A stretch of 64,000 bases of DNA from Arthrobacter sp. EpRS71 (GCF_001512285.1 NZ_LNUV01000006.1:1904709-1968708); one strand, 5' to 3'. Shown: positions 16,619 through 25,334, counted from the stretch's first letter. Program-made: numbers and translations. Notes: generated by a model from the sequence alone, not told the origin.

Positions 16619-17932
16619 CTATACGCGCCCCAGAACGTCGATGTCTTCGAGGAAGTCCTGGTGCACCTCGGGACTGACGGTGGTCCGGGTGTCGCCGATC
16701 GCGTCGAGGTAGTCCTGGGTGACCGGCCCCTTCCGCCCGTTGGACGCAACGCCAGCCGAACCGCCCGAAGCAGGGTCGTCGTCGTACACGGCTTTTTCCA
16801 AAGCCCGCTGGGAGGCGCTGCGGGCGGCGAACTCGATGTCCGCGGGTGAGAAGCCCTCGGTCCGTTCCACCAGCTGGGCAATATCAACCGAGTCCACCAC
16901 GGAGGCAGGGATGAATCGCTGCCACATGGCTTCGCGGGCATGGACGTCCGGGAGTCCGATGGGGATGACGTAATCGAACCGGCCGTGGCGCAGGAACGCG
17001 GTGTCCAGTGCGCGGATGAAGTTGGTGGCGCACACCAGCAAACGGCCGGGCTGTTCGCGGAAGGCCGGGATGATTTTGAGGAGCTCGTTGGTGACGCCCT
17101 GCAACGGCGACGGCGGATCACCGGCACGTTGGGACGCGATCTCCTCCACTTCGTCGATGAACACTACGGCGTGTTCCAGCTCGGCGATTTCCAGAAAGGT
17201 CTCGCGCAGCGCACCCGCCAGGCCCTTGGGATCGGCGGCCAGGCGGGAGGGAAAGACCTCAACGAACGGCCACTCCAAGCGGGAAGCGATGGCCTTGGCG
17301 AAGGTGGTTTTACCGGTGCCGGGAGGGCCGAAAAGCACCACGGCCCGGGGTGGAACCACACCGTATTCGTCGGCGAGGTCGGCCTCGGCCAGGGGGAGTA
17401 CCAGGCGACGTTCCAGGAGTTCCTTCTCGCGGCGCATGCCCGCCACGTTCTCCCAGAGATCGCGGGCAAGGATGCGGCCACCCAGCAGCCCCAACGCTCC
17501 GAGTTCCTGCCGCTGAACGGGAATGGTCCGCTCAAAGTAGCGCAGGTTCTTCTTCACCACGAAGCCGCGGCCCAGGAACGCTTCCACCCGCGTTTCCGTT
17601 TCCGGCATGAGCGCGGAGAGTTTGTTGAGGCCGTGCGGCGCCATACGGTTCTCGACGGCGGACAGCAGCGAGGTGCCGATCCCACGGCCGCGGAACTCAG
17701 TGAGCGTGGCCAGGAAGACGATCCAGCCTTGGTCGTGCGCGGCGCGTCCGACGGCGGCACCCACCACCTGCTCTCCCTGCACCGCTACCACCGCATGGTC
17801 CTTTTCGCAGGACGCCAGGACCTCCGACAACGCGTACACAGGCTCCACGCCGTCCGCCTTGAGTGACTCCCAGAGGTGCAGGATGCCGTCCAAATCGGAC
17901 GAGTGAAAGTCCCTGATGCGCCAGTTGCTCAT
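16619..17932 (-). CDS. GNAT acetyltransferase fused to an AAA+ ATPase
   Basis: 437 residues in two parts. Residues 1-135 form a GNAT fold: MSNWRIRDFHSSDLDGILHLW, then the acetyl-CoA loop RGRGIGTSLL (about 81-90) and an FLGRGFVVKK end. Residues 150-437 form an AAA+ module related to the FtsH/SpoVK/CDC48 group: Walker A GPPGTGKT at about 202-209, Walker B VVFIDE at about 256-261, and sensor region ATNFIRALDTAFLRHGRFDYVI. AGGAG lies eight bases before ATG 17932; an upstream in-frame ATG at 17989 has no such site. No protease, membrane or substrate-adaptor domain is seen. It may acetylate and remodel a protein partner, but that is inference. Confidence 0.85.
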   Translation of the reverse strand: MSNWRIRDFHSSDLDGILHLWESLKADGVEPVYALSEVLASCEKDHAVVAVQGEQVVGAAVGRAAHDQGWIVFLATLTEFRGRGIGTSLLSAVENRMAPHGLNKLSALMPETETRVEAFLGRGFVVKKNLRYFERTIPVQRQELGALGLLGGRILARDLWENVAGMRREKELLERRLVLPLAEADLADEYGVVPPRAVVLFGPPGTGKTTFAKAIASRLEWPFVEVFPSRLAADPKGLAGALRETFLEIAELEHAVVFIDEVEEIASQRAGDPPSPLQGVTNELLKIIPAFREQPGRLLVCATNFIRALDTAFLRHGRFDYVIPIGLPDVHAREAMWQRFIPASVVDSVDIAQLVERTEGFSPADIEFAARSASQRALEKAVYDDDPASGGSAGVASNGRKGPVTQDYLDAIGDTRTTVSPEVHQDFLEDIDVLGRV

Positions 17933-18072
17933 GGCTGTATCTCCTGAGTCTGTTAAGTGAGTCGCCGTTGATCTCTTGGAGTTGAGCATAGGCGAAGCAT
18001 CGCTGCAGGAGGTTGCGGGCCCGTTGCGTTACGAAACGGGGTTGCGTTACGAAAGCCGGACTGAACCAGCCC

Positions 18073-18834
18073 TTACTGAACCGGCCGCAGCCGCAGACCT
18101 TGCATGCCGCCGTCGACCGCCAGTGAGGTTCCCGACGTCGAACCGGACAGCGGGCTCGCCAGGTAAGCGACGGCGCCGGCCACCTCGGCAGGGTCCACCA
18201 TCCGGCCGTGTGGTTGGCGGGCGTTAAGGGCAGCGCGCTCGCCTGCGGGGTCGGCTGCGGAGTCGAGCAACCGGCCGACCCACGGGGTGTCCACGGTGCC
18301 GGGGTTCACGCAATTGACGCGGATGCCCTCACGGATGTGGTCCGCGGCCATGGCGAGCGTCAGCGACAACACTGCACCTTTCGATGCCGAATACAGGGCA
18401 CGCTGCGGGAGGCCGGCCGTGGCCGCGATGGAGCAGGTGTTCACGATCGCGGCCGCCGGGGATGTGCGCAGATACGGCAGGGCGGCGCGGCTGACGCGCG
18501 CTATGCCCACCACGTTGACGTTCAGGACACGCAGCCATTCGTCGTCATCGTTGGCCGAGATGTCTCCTTGCGCGCCGATGCCCGCATTGTTGATCACGAT
18601 GTCCAGCCCACCGAAGTGCTGCACTACGTGCTCGACGGCGGTACGCACCGACGCGTCGTCGGCTACGTTGCACTGCACCCCGAAGTGCGGGCTGCTTTCG
18701 GGTGCGAGGTCCAGGACCGCAACCTGTGCACCCCCGGCGACGAGGCGGTCCGCGATGGCTGCCCCGATTCCGGAGGCGCCGCCGGTCACAAGTGCTGTCA
18801 GTCCGTGGAACTCGTTGCTCACCGAGGGTGTCAT
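18073..18834 (-). CDS. Short-chain dehydrogenase, probable 2-keto-3-deoxy-L-fuconate dehydrogenase
   Basis: 253 residues, classical SDR: TGGASGIG near the N-terminus, NNAG, SIAAT, YSASK and NCVNPGTVDTPWV. In the non-phosphorylating fucose route an SDR of this kind oxidises 2-keto-3-deoxy-L-fuconate at C4 with NAD+. It starts seven bases after the FAH-type hydrolase stop on the same strand, and that hydrolase would use its product, which supports the assignment. ATG 18834 begins close to the SDR domain; upstream residues in frame are Pro/Ser-rich and overlap the hydrolase gene, so they are rejected. Confidence 0.85.
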   Translation of the reverse strand: MTPSVSNEFHGLTALVTGGASGIGAAIADRLVAGGAQVAVLDLAPESSPHFGVQCNVADDASVRTAVEHVVQHFGGLDIVINNAGIGAQGDISANDDDEWLRVLNVNVVGIARVSRAALPYLRTSPAAAIVNTCSIAATAGLPQRALYSASKGAVLSLTLAMAADHIREGIRVNCVNPGTVDTPWVGRLLDSAADPAGERAALNARQPHGRMVDPAEVAGAVAYLASPLSGSTSGTSLAVDGGMQGLRLRPVQ

Positions 18835-18841
18835 GGCGGGC

Positions 18842-19756
18842 TCAGGCGTTGATGCTGACGGGGGCGGTTGCCCCGGACCGGGAGCCGGCCTGTGCGCGGA
18901 AGTACTCCTGCCGCTGGCGTCCCAGCCCTTCGATTTCCAGCTCCACCACATCGCCGGGCTGGATGAAGGGGAAACGGCCGGACAGTGCCACGCCCTCGGG
19001 GGTGCCGGTGATGATGATGTCGCCCGGTTCCAGGACCATGTACTGGCTGAGGTGGTGGACGATCGTGGCGGGGTCGAAGATCATGTCCGAGGTATTGGAA
19101 TCCTGGCGTGGTTCGCCGTTGACCAGTGTCTGGAGGCGCAGGCTGCGGGGGTCGAGGTCGGCAGCGGGAACCAGCCACGGGCCCAGGGGAGTGGAACCGG
19201 GGAGGGACTTGCCTTTGGTCCACTGTCCGGCAGCGCCAGGAATCTGGTAGTCGCGCTCCGAGAGGTCGTTGGCCACGGCGTAGCCCGCGATGCAGTCTTC
19301 GGCGTCGGAGACGGAGGAAAGGTATGACGCTTCCCGGCCGATCACGATGGCTAGTTCCACTTCCCAGTCGTACTTTTCCGACGACGGCGGGATGGGGGCG
19401 GCGTCGAACGGCCCGGCGATGGTGTTGCTCGGCTTCAGGAACACCACGGGAACTTCGGGCGGGGTGGCGCCGGATTCGGCGGCGTGGGCCGTGTAGTTGA
19501 GACCGATGGCCACTACGGCGCCGGGACGTGCCACGGGTGCGCCGATGCGCAGGCCCTCCGGTGAGATTTCCGGAAGTTCCCCTTTGTTCAGGGCTTCGCG
19601 GGTCCGTCCGATGCCGTCGGAGGCGAGGAAACCGCCGTCGATGTCGGTAGTCAGGGCCGTAAGGCTGAAGTATTTCTCGGTGCCGTCGGCGTCCTGGGCA
19701 ATGACGGCCGGTTGTTCGTTTCCGGCTGTACCCAGCCTGGCGAATTTCAAGGTCAT
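18842..19756 (-). CDS. Fumarylacetoacetate-hydrolase-family protein, probable 2,4-diketo-3-deoxy-L-fuconate hydrolase
   Basis: 304 residues. The FAH fold is shown by GLNYTAHAAESG, PVVFLKPSNTI, the metal-binding YDWEVELAIVIGR, ANDLSERDYQ and GDIIITGTPEGV. In sugar-acid pathways this group splits 2,4-diketo-3-deoxy acids, here giving pyruvate plus lactate. GGAGG precedes ATG 19756 by six bases. It is first in a two-gene unit with the SDR, divergent from the L-fuconate dehydratase, and a TCGGATGT operator candidate lies upstream. The family name is certain; the exact substrate comes from context. Confidence 0.85.
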   Translation of the reverse strand: MTLKFARLGTAGNEQPAVIAQDADGTEKYFSLTALTTDIDGGFLASDGIGRTREALNKGELPEISPEGLRIGAPVARPGAVVAIGLNYTAHAAESGATPPEVPVVFLKPSNTIAGPFDAAPIPPSSEKYDWEVELAIVIGREASYLSSVSDAEDCIAGYAVANDLSERDYQIPGAAGQWTKGKSLPGSTPLGPWLVPAADLDPRSLRLQTLVNGEPRQDSNTSDMIFDPATIVHHLSQYMVLEPGDIIITGTPEGVALSGRFPFIQPGDVVELEIEGLGRQRQEYFRAQAGSRSGATAPVSINA

Positions 19757-19779
19757 GGCTTCCTCCGTGCGTTCGGGAC

Positions 19780-19863
19780 TAACATCCGAGCTCTAGTGTG
19801 GTGTTTTCACCCATAATACGGAAATGTGACCCATTGACAAGGTAGACATCGGATGTTTAGGCT
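19780..19863. promoter_or_regulatory. Divergent fucose-pathway promoters with two GntR operator candidates
   Basis: Toward the dehydratase, TTGACA (19834-19839) and TAGGCT (19858-19863) are 18 bases apart. The perfect palindrome ACATC-G-GATGT (19846-19856) lies exactly between them, an ideal place for a repressor. A second copy (CTCGGATGTTA on the minus strand, about 19781-19791) precedes the FAH/SDR unit. A third copy lies before the gntR gene. Confidence 0.7.
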
Positions 19864-19896
19864 CGGTGAAGAATCGTGACGCACTTCAGGAGCCGC

Positions 19897-21201
19897 ATGA
19901 GCACCATCACCGCCGTGGATACGTTCGATATCCGCTTCCCCACATCCCTGGAACTGGACGGCTCGGATGCCATGAATCCGGACCCGGACTACTCCGCCGC
20001 GTACCTGATCATCCGCACCGACGCCGGCGATCATCTCGAAGGCCATGGCTTCGTTTTCACCATTGGACGCGGCAACGAGGTGGAAACCGCAGCGCTTGAT
20101 GCTTTGCGCGGTCACATCCTCGGCCGGTCAGTTGAGGAGCTGCTCAATGACATGGGCGCCACGTGGAAGCTGCTGGCACACGACTCCCAACTGAGGTGGC
20201 TGGGGCCCGAGAAAGGCGTCATGCACATGGCAATCGGCGCCGTGGTGAATGCGCTGTGGGATTTGAAAGCCAAGCGTGCAGGACTGCCCTTGTGGGAGTT
20301 GCTGGCCGGAATGACACCCGAAGAACTCGTAGCACTGGTGGACTTCCGCTACCTCACGGACGCGCTGACTCCGGACGAAGCGCTGGCCATCCTTCGCGCC
20401 GCCGAGCCCGGCAGGGAAGCGCGCACAGCGGCACTTCGCGCTGAGGGCTACCCCGCATACACCACGACGCCGGGATGGCTGGGTTACAGCGACGAGAAAC
20501 TGACGCGGCTGGCCAAGGAAGCCGTGGCTGACGGATTCGCCCAGATCAAGCTGAAAGTGGGCGCCTCCTTGGAGGACGACATCCGCCGCGTCCGGGCAGC
20601 CCGTGAAGCCGTGGGGCCTGACATCAAGATCGCGGTGGACGCCAACCAGCGCTGGGACGTCCAGGAAGCCATTGACTGGATGGCCCACCTTGCCCCCTAT
20701 GACATCGCCTGGATCGAGGAACCCACCAGCCCGGACGACATCCTGGGCCATGCCGCCATCGCCCGGGGAGTGGCGCCAATCCCCGTGGCCACCGGCGAGC
20801 ACGTCCAGAACCGTGTGGTGTTCAAGCAAATGCTCCAGGCAGGCTCGCTCCAGGTCCTGCAGATCGATGCCGCCCGCGTGGCCGGAGTGAACGAGAACAT
20901 AGCCATTCTCCTGCTCGCTGCCAAGTTCGGCGTGCGCGTATGTCCGCATGCTGGCGGCGTTGGGCTCTGTGAAGCCGTGCAGCATTTGTCCATGTTTGAT
21001 TTTGTTGCCGTGTCCGGAACCAAAGAGGATCGCACGATTGAATTCGTGGACCACCTCCACGAACACTTCATCACACCCGTGGTGGTCCACAGCGGCGCGT
21101 ACTGGCCGCCGTCGAACCCTGGCGCTGGAAACGAAATGCTCCGTGAAACACTGGCCGCGTACAGCTTTCCCCACGGCCCCGTCTGGAAGGAATCCCGTTG
21201 A
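19897..21201 (+). CDS. L-fuconate dehydratase (enolase superfamily)
   Basis: 434 residues. Enzyme of the mandelate-racemase/enolase group that removes water from L-fuconate to give 2-keto-3-deoxy-L-fuconate. Seen: KLKVG with the KxK catalytic lysines, VDANQRW (first metal Asp), IEEPTSPDD, ATGEHVQNR (third metal-ligand region) and CPHAGGVGLCE with the catalytic His. Length and the C-terminal block YWPPSNPGAGNEM match characterised L-fuconate dehydratases. AGGAG lies five bases before ATG 19897, which is preferred to an in-frame GTG at 19876. It leads the plus-strand fucose operon. Confidence 0.92.
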   Translation: MSTITAVDTFDIRFPTSLELDGSDAMNPDPDYSAAYLIIRTDAGDHLEGHGFVFTIGRGNEVETAALDALRGHILGRSVEELLNDMGATWKLLAHDSQLRWLGPEKGVMHMAIGAVVNALWDLKAKRAGLPLWELLAGMTPEELVALVDFRYLTDALTPDEALAILRAAEPGREARTAALRAEGYPAYTTTPGWLGYSDEKLTRLAKEAVADGFAQIKLKVGASLEDDIRRVRAAREAVGPDIKIAVDANQRWDVQEAIDWMAHLAPYDIAWIEEPTSPDDILGHAAIARGVAPIPVATGEHVQNRVVFKQMLQAGSLQVLQIDAARVAGVNENIAILLLAAKFGVRVCPHAGGVGLCEAVQHLSMFDFVAVSGTKEDRTIEFVDHLHEHFITPVVVHSGAYWPPSNPGAGNEMLRETLAAYSFPHGPVWKESR

Positions 21202-22487
21202 TCCGGCACGCACCTTGGTTTGAAGAAGCACGCCTTGGCATGTTCGTGCATTGGGGCCTCTACGCGCTCCCGGCACGGCACGAGTGGGTGATGAACCAGG
21301 AAGAAATCACTGTGGAGGAGTACTCCAAGTACTTCCAACGCTTTGATCCGGACCTCTATGATCCCCGCGAGTGGGCTCGTGCTGCCCGGGACGCCGGCAT
21401 GAAGTACGTAGTCCTCACCACCAAGCACCACGACGGCTTCTGCCTCTGGGATTCCGCGCTCACGGACTACAAAGCCACCAACACGCCCGCCGGCCGTGAC
21501 CTGATCGCGCCCTATGTGGAGGCACTCCGCGCCGAAGGGCTCAGGGTGGGCTTCTATCACTCGCTGATCGACTGGCACCACCCGGACTTCACCATTGACG
21601 GGGTACATCCGCAACGCAACAGCGCCGACGTCGAGAGCCTGAACGCCGGACGCGATATGGGCCGCTACCGCGAGTATCTGCACGGCCAGGTGCGGGAACT
21701 CCTGAGCAACTACGGAACCATCGACTACCTGTTCTTCGACTTCTCCTACGCCGACACCAAGATCGCCGAATTTTGGGGCGGCAAGGGCAGCGATGACTGG
21801 GACTCCGGGAAACTGCTGGCGATGGTACGGGAACTTCAACCCGGGATCGTGGTCAACGATCGCCTGGGTATCCCCGGGGATGTGGTCACACCTGAGCAGT
21901 ACCAGCCCACCGAACCCATGATGCTCGACGGCGAAGCGGTCACCTGGGAGGCCTGCCAAACGCTGAACGGGAGTTGGGGGTACCACCGCGACAACCTCAA
22001 CTACAAGACCGTGGACCTGCTCATCCGCATGCTGGTTGACGGGGTATCCAACAACGGGAACCTGCTGCTCAACATCGGCCCCACGGGACGCGGGAGCATC
22101 GATCCGCGTGCGCTGTCCTCATTGAAGGGCATCGGAGAGTGGATGAAACTGCACTCCCGCTCCATCTACGGAGCCGGTCCCGCACAGTTCATCGCTCCGC
22201 CGGATGCCCGGTACACCCAGCGGGGAAACCGGCTCTACGTCCACCTGTTCGCCTGGCCCTTCGAGTACATTCACCTCCCCGGGCTCGCAGGGAAGGTGGA
22301 GTACGCCCAACTCCTCAACGACGCATCCGAGGTATTCCTCCAGGAAGTGGACCCGGACCAGGAAGCCTTCAACACTATTCCCGGGGGCCAACCGCCGGGC
22401 ACCCTCACCGTGAAACTCCCCGTTCAACGGCCTGATGTGGCGGTTCCCGTCCTGGAGCTCTACCTCAAGGACGCGGCTCGTGACTGA
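21198..22487 (+). CDS. Alpha-L-fucosidase (GH29)
   Basis: 429 residues, no signal peptide, so intracellular. Retaining glycosidase that frees L-fucose from short fucosides. Seen: N-terminal WFEEARLGMFVHWGLYALPARHEW, the pair KYVVLTTKHHDGFCLWDS, and YLFFDFSY with the probable nucleophile Asp; SNNGNLLLNIGPTGRGSI closes the barrel. It starts with TTG 21198, overlapping the previous stop by four bases, with AAGGAA upstream. The cytosolic location implies that fucosylated oligosaccharides are imported intact, yet no transporter gene lies in this cluster. Confidence 0.93.
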   Translation: MIRHAPWFEEARLGMFVHWGLYALPARHEWVMNQEEITVEEYSKYFQRFDPDLYDPREWARAARDAGMKYVVLTTKHHDGFCLWDSALTDYKATNTPAGRDLIAPYVEALRAEGLRVGFYHSLIDWHHPDFTIDGVHPQRNSADVESLNAGRDMGRYREYLHGQVRELLSNYGTIDYLFFDFSYADTKIAEFWGGKGSDDWDSGKLLAMVRELQPGIVVNDRLGIPGDVVTPEQYQPTEPMMLDGEAVTWEACQTLNGSWGYHRDNLNYKTVDLLIRMLVDGVSNNGNLLLNIGPTGRGSIDPRALSSLKGIGEWMKLHSRSIYGAGPAQFIAPPDARYTQRGNRLYVHLFAWPFEYIHLPGLAGKVEYAQLLNDASEVFLQEVDPDQEAFNTIPGGQPPGTLTVKLPVQRPDVAVPVLELYLKDAARD

Positions 22488-22794
22488 AAGCATCGCCCTC
22501 CACACCCGCCTCAAGGCCGGAACGGAAGCAGAGTACGCCGACGCCCACGCCAACATTCCCCCTGAGCTGGTAGCAGCGCTCAAAGAGGCCGGCGTACGGA
22601 ACTGGCGGATCTGGCGCAGCGGACTCGACCTCTTCCACGTGGTGGACGTGGACGACTACCAAGCGATGCGGCATGCACTCGCCCACCATCCGGCCAACGT
22701 GCCGTGGCAAGCGCGAATGGCCGAACTTTTGGAGGTCCAGGACGATTACTCAGGGGAGGATGCGGGTATCCAGAAAGTATGGGAACTGCCATGA
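22480..22794 (+). CDS. L-rhamnose/L-fucose mutarotase family protein (RhaM-like)
   Basis: 104 residues, the usual length of the DUF718/RhaM ferredoxin-like family. These enzymes interconvert the alpha and beta anomers of 6-deoxy sugars. Seen: ALHTRLKAGTEAEYADAHANIPPELVAALKEAGVRNW, FHVVDVDDY, and a C-terminal QKVWELP that matches the family end (VFxL type). GTG 22480 overlaps the fucosidase stop by eight bases and the stop overlaps the next ATG by four, so it is tightly coupled. In this operon it should supply the anomer used by the fucose dehydrogenase. Confidence 0.9.
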   Translation: MTESIALHTRLKAGTEAEYADAHANIPPELVAALKEAGVRNWRIWRSGLDLFHVVDVDDYQAMRHALAHHPANVPWQARMAELLEVQDDYSGEDAGIQKVWELP

Positions 22795-23756
22795 ACGCAC
22801 ATGAGCTCGGCGAGCTCGGCTTCGGCAAGCTCGGCTTCGGCAAGCTCGGCTTCGGCGGGGCGGGCATAGGAAACCTCTACCGGGCCATCCCCGACGGAGA
22901 AGCGCTCGCAACAGTGCTGGCAGCCTGGGACGCCGGAATCCGCTACTTCGATACCGCACCCCACTACGGCCTGGGCCTGTCGGAGCAAAGATTGGGCGCT
23001 GTTCTCCGGGACAAGCCCCGCGAGGAGTTCGTCATCTCCACGAAGGTGGGCAGGCTTCTGGAACCCAACGCCAGCGGTGGACAGGACCCCGAGGGTTTCG
23101 ACGTCCCCGCCGCCACCCGGCGTGTATGGGACTTTTCCGAAGCGGGCATCCGGCGCAGCATCGAGGACTCCCTGGAACGGCTCGGTTTGAACCAGGTGGA
23201 CATCGCCTACCTCCACGACCCCGACGTCCACGATCTGCAGGCCGGAATCTCCCAAGGCCTTCCTGCTCTGGAGAAGCTGCGCTCCGAGGGATTGGTCCGG
23301 GCCATTGGTGTCGGCATCAACTCCGCCGAGGCAGCGTTGGAATGCGTCGAAGCCGCCGACTTGGACCTCGTGATGCTCGCCGGACGGTACACGCTGCTTG
23401 AGCAGCCCGACGTCCCGCTGCTTGAACGCTGTCTGGAGCGCCGCATCGGCGTCGTCAGCGTTGGCGCCTACAACTCCGGCCTCCTGGCCCGGCCCGACGT
23501 CCCCGAAGACGCCCATTACAACTACGATCAGGCCCCGCCGGAGGTGCTGGAACGGGCGCGTGCGCTCGCGGCCGTCTGCCGCGATTTCGGCGTGGAACTC
23601 CCGACGGCGGCACTTCAGTTCCCGTTGCGGCATCCGGCAGTGGTGAATGTGACAGCCGGGGCGACTTCCCCTGAACAGGTGGCCACGAACTCGGCCCGTA
23701 TGGAGGCGCCCGTACCGGAAGGGCTGTGGGAGGCTTTGGGGCGTGTTGGGCGGTGA
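22791..23756 (+). CDS. Aldo/keto reductase, probable L-fucose dehydrogenase
   Basis: 321-residue NAD(P)-dependent oxidoreductase expected to turn L-fucose into fuconolactone. Visible AKR marks: YFDTAPHYGLGLSEQRLG (Asp and Tyr of the tetrad), ISTKVGR (Lys), VDIAYLHDPD (His) and the C-terminal cofactor region VTAGATSPEQVATN. ATG 22791 overlaps the mutarotase stop (ATGA). Odd feature: the N-terminus reads GELGFGKLGFGKLGFGG because a 15-bp unit is tandemly repeated, duplicating the first beta-strand motif of the barrel. The next gene starts inside its stop codon region (GTGA). Confidence 0.88.
   Translation: MNAHELGELGFGKLGFGKLGFGGAGIGNLYRAIPDGEALATVLAAWDAGIRYFDTAPHYGLGLSEQRLGAVLRDKPREEFVISTKVGRLLEPNASGGQDPEGFDVPAATRRVWDFSEAGIRRSIEDSLERLGLNQVDIAYLHDPDVHDLQAGISQGLPALEKLRSEGLVRAIGVGINSAEAALECVEAADLDLVMLAGRYTLLEQPDVPLLERCLERRIGVVSVGAYNSGLLARPDVPEDAHYNYDQAPPEVLERARALAAVCRDFGVELPTAALQFPLRHPAVVNVTAGATSPEQVATNSARMEAPVPEGLWEALGRVGR
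22803..22856 (+). repeat. 15-bp tandem repeat inside the aldo/keto reductase gene
   Basis: After a partial GAGCTCGGC (22803-22811) come three 15-base units, (G/A)AGCTCGGCTTCGGC, at 22812, 22827 and 22842; the last two are identical. It encodes repeats of (E/K)LGFG in frame, so unit gain or loss would not shift the frame. Confidence 0.92.
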
Positions 23757-24622
23757 TTGATTCGCACCTCCACTTGTGGACCCTGGACTCTTTCGTCACC
23801 GGCGGTGCGCGGCCCTATTCGTGGCTTGGTCCGCAGCATGGTGCTCTCTTCCGCAGTTTCGGCGAAGATGAGGCGCGCGAGGCGTTGGACGCTGCCGGGG
23901 TCAGGGGAGCCGTTCTGGTGCAGGCCGACGACGCCGTTGCCGACACCGAGAGCATGATGGCCATTGCCGCGCGGAATCCCTGGGTGTTTGGAGTGGTTGG
24001 CTGGATCAGGTTGGATGCGCCGGCCGAAGCTGCGGAGCAGCTGCACCGGTTCTCTGCCCACCCGGTGTTCAAGGGAGTGCGGCACCTGCTGCACGCTGAT
24101 CCGCGAAGCGACTTTCTGGATCTACCCACTGTTCGGGAGTCCCTGGCGTTGATGGCTCAGCGCGGGCTCACCCTGGACATCCCGGATGCGTTCCCCAGGC
24201 ATCTTGGTTCTGCGGTTCGGCTCGCCCGCGACATGCCGGAACTGACCGTTGTGCTGGACCACCTGGGTAAGCCGCCGCTGGCTGATCCTGAGCTCATGGT
24301 CTCGTGGCGGGCGGACTTCATGGCGCTAGGGCGGGAAACGAACTCGGTGGCCAAACTGTCCGGACTGCACCTGCCCGGGGTTGAGTACACCCCGGATGCG
24401 TTGCGTTCCCTGTTCGAATCAGCGTTGGAGGCTTTCGGTCCCGAACGCTTGATGATTGGCTGTGACTGGCCAGTGAGTACGTTGGGTGCACCCTATGGCC
24501 GGACGCTGGATGTGCTGCTGGAACTGGTGTCCTCGTTGACTCCCTCGGAGCAGGAACTGATTCTGGAGGAGACGGCCATCCGGGTCTACGGCTTGGGAGC
24601 CACCCCTTCGGCCCAGGGTTAG
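23753..24622 (+). CDS. Amidohydrolase (COG3618 type), probable L-fuconolactonase
   Basis: 289 residues. Metal-dependent lactonase-like TIM barrel: IDSHLHLW at the very start supplies HxH, followed by GVRHLLHADPRSDFL, TVVLDHLGKPPL (His) and MIGCDWPVST (Asp). Such proteins hydrolyse L-fucono-1,4- or 1,5-lactone to L-fuconate and sit next to AKR and enolase-superfamily genes, as here. GTG 23753 overlaps the preceding stop by four bases and begins directly at the barrel's first strand, which decides the start. Last gene of the plus-strand fucose operon. Confidence 0.88.
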   Translation: MIDSHLHLWTLDSFVTGGARPYSWLGPQHGALFRSFGEDEAREALDAAGVRGAVLVQADDAVADTESMMAIAARNPWVFGVVGWIRLDAPAEAAEQLHRFSAHPVFKGVRHLLHADPRSDFLDLPTVRESLALMAQRGLTLDIPDAFPRHLGSAVRLARDMPELTVVLDHLGKPPLADPELMVSWRADFMALGRETNSVAKLSGLHLPGVEYTPDALRSLFESALEAFGPERLMIGCDWPVSTLGAPYGRTLDVLLELVSSLTPSEQELILEETAIRVYGLGATPSAQG

Positions 24623-24641
24623 AGTGACTGCCTGCCGCAGT

Positions 24642-25313
24642 CTAGAGTGCCTGCCGCAGCCAGTTCTCCACGCCGCTGATGTGCACGGTCACCAAGGCCC
24701 GCACCAGTTCGGCGTCGCCCCGTTCCAGGGCGTCCGCGATCGCGTGGTGCTCGGCCAAAGTGTGCGCCACCGCTTTTTCCTGCGTCAGCCCACGCCAAAT
24801 CCGGGCCCGCACCGTGCTGCTGGACAGGGCTTCCAAGAGGCTCCCGAGGTAGTCGTTTCCCGCGGCCTCGGTGATGATGCTGTGAAATTGCAGGTCATGG
24901 GCCACGAGTTCCTCGACGTCCGTGTTCTCGTCGATGCCGTCCATGGTGCTTCTGAGCGCCAGGAGCTCGTCCGGCGTGATTTTGCCGGCCGCCAAGTGCG
25001 CGGTGGCGGGTTCCAGGATTCGCCGGACCTCAAAGAGCTCCAAGATGGAACGGTCCTGGTGCAGGTCCACCACAAAGGCCACGGCTTCGTTGAGCAGCTT
25101 CGCGTCAAGGCTGGTCACGTAGGTGCCGTCGCCGCGGCGAACATCCAACACTCGGATCAGCTCAAGGGCTTTCACGGCTTCGCGCAACGAACTCCTTGAA
25201 AGACCGAGCCGTTCGCTCAGTTCCTTTTCCGGCGGAAGTCGATCGCCGGCCTTGAGTTCGCCGCGGATCAGCATGTCTTTGATCTTGCTGATCGCCTCGT
25301 CTGTGACAGCCAT
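24642..25313 (-). CDS. GntR-family regulator (FadR/FCD type) of the fucose cluster
   Basis: 223 residues. HTH at about residues 25-70 (RLPPEKELSERLGLSRSSLREAVKALELIRVLDVRRGDGTYV), then an all-helical FCD domain with metal/ligand His positions (HDLQFHSII, EHHAIADAL). It is convergent with the fucose operon. Its own promoter carries the TCGGATGT site also present twice in the divergent fucose promoters, which makes it the probable repressor, likely responding to a pathway acid. ATG 25313 starts the conserved domain; longer frames are not protein-like. Confidence 0.9.
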   Translation of the reverse strand: MAVTDEAISKIKDMLIRGELKAGDRLPPEKELSERLGLSRSSLREAVKALELIRVLDVRRGDGTYVTSLDAKLLNEAVAFVVDLHQDRSILELFEVRRILEPATAHLAAGKITPDELLALRSTMDGIDENTDVEELVAHDLQFHSIITEAAGNDYLGSLLEALSSSTVRARIWRGLTQEKAVAHTLAEHHAIADALERGDAELVRALVTVHISGVENWLRQAL

Positions 25314-25334
25314 GGACCAATAGTAGCCACGAAT

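Noticed and set aside
22704..22790. Earlier start for the fucose dehydrogenase at 22704
   Set aside because: It would overlap the mutarotase by about 90 bases with non-family residues; ATG 22791 overlaps the stop as ATGA, as do other joints in this operon.
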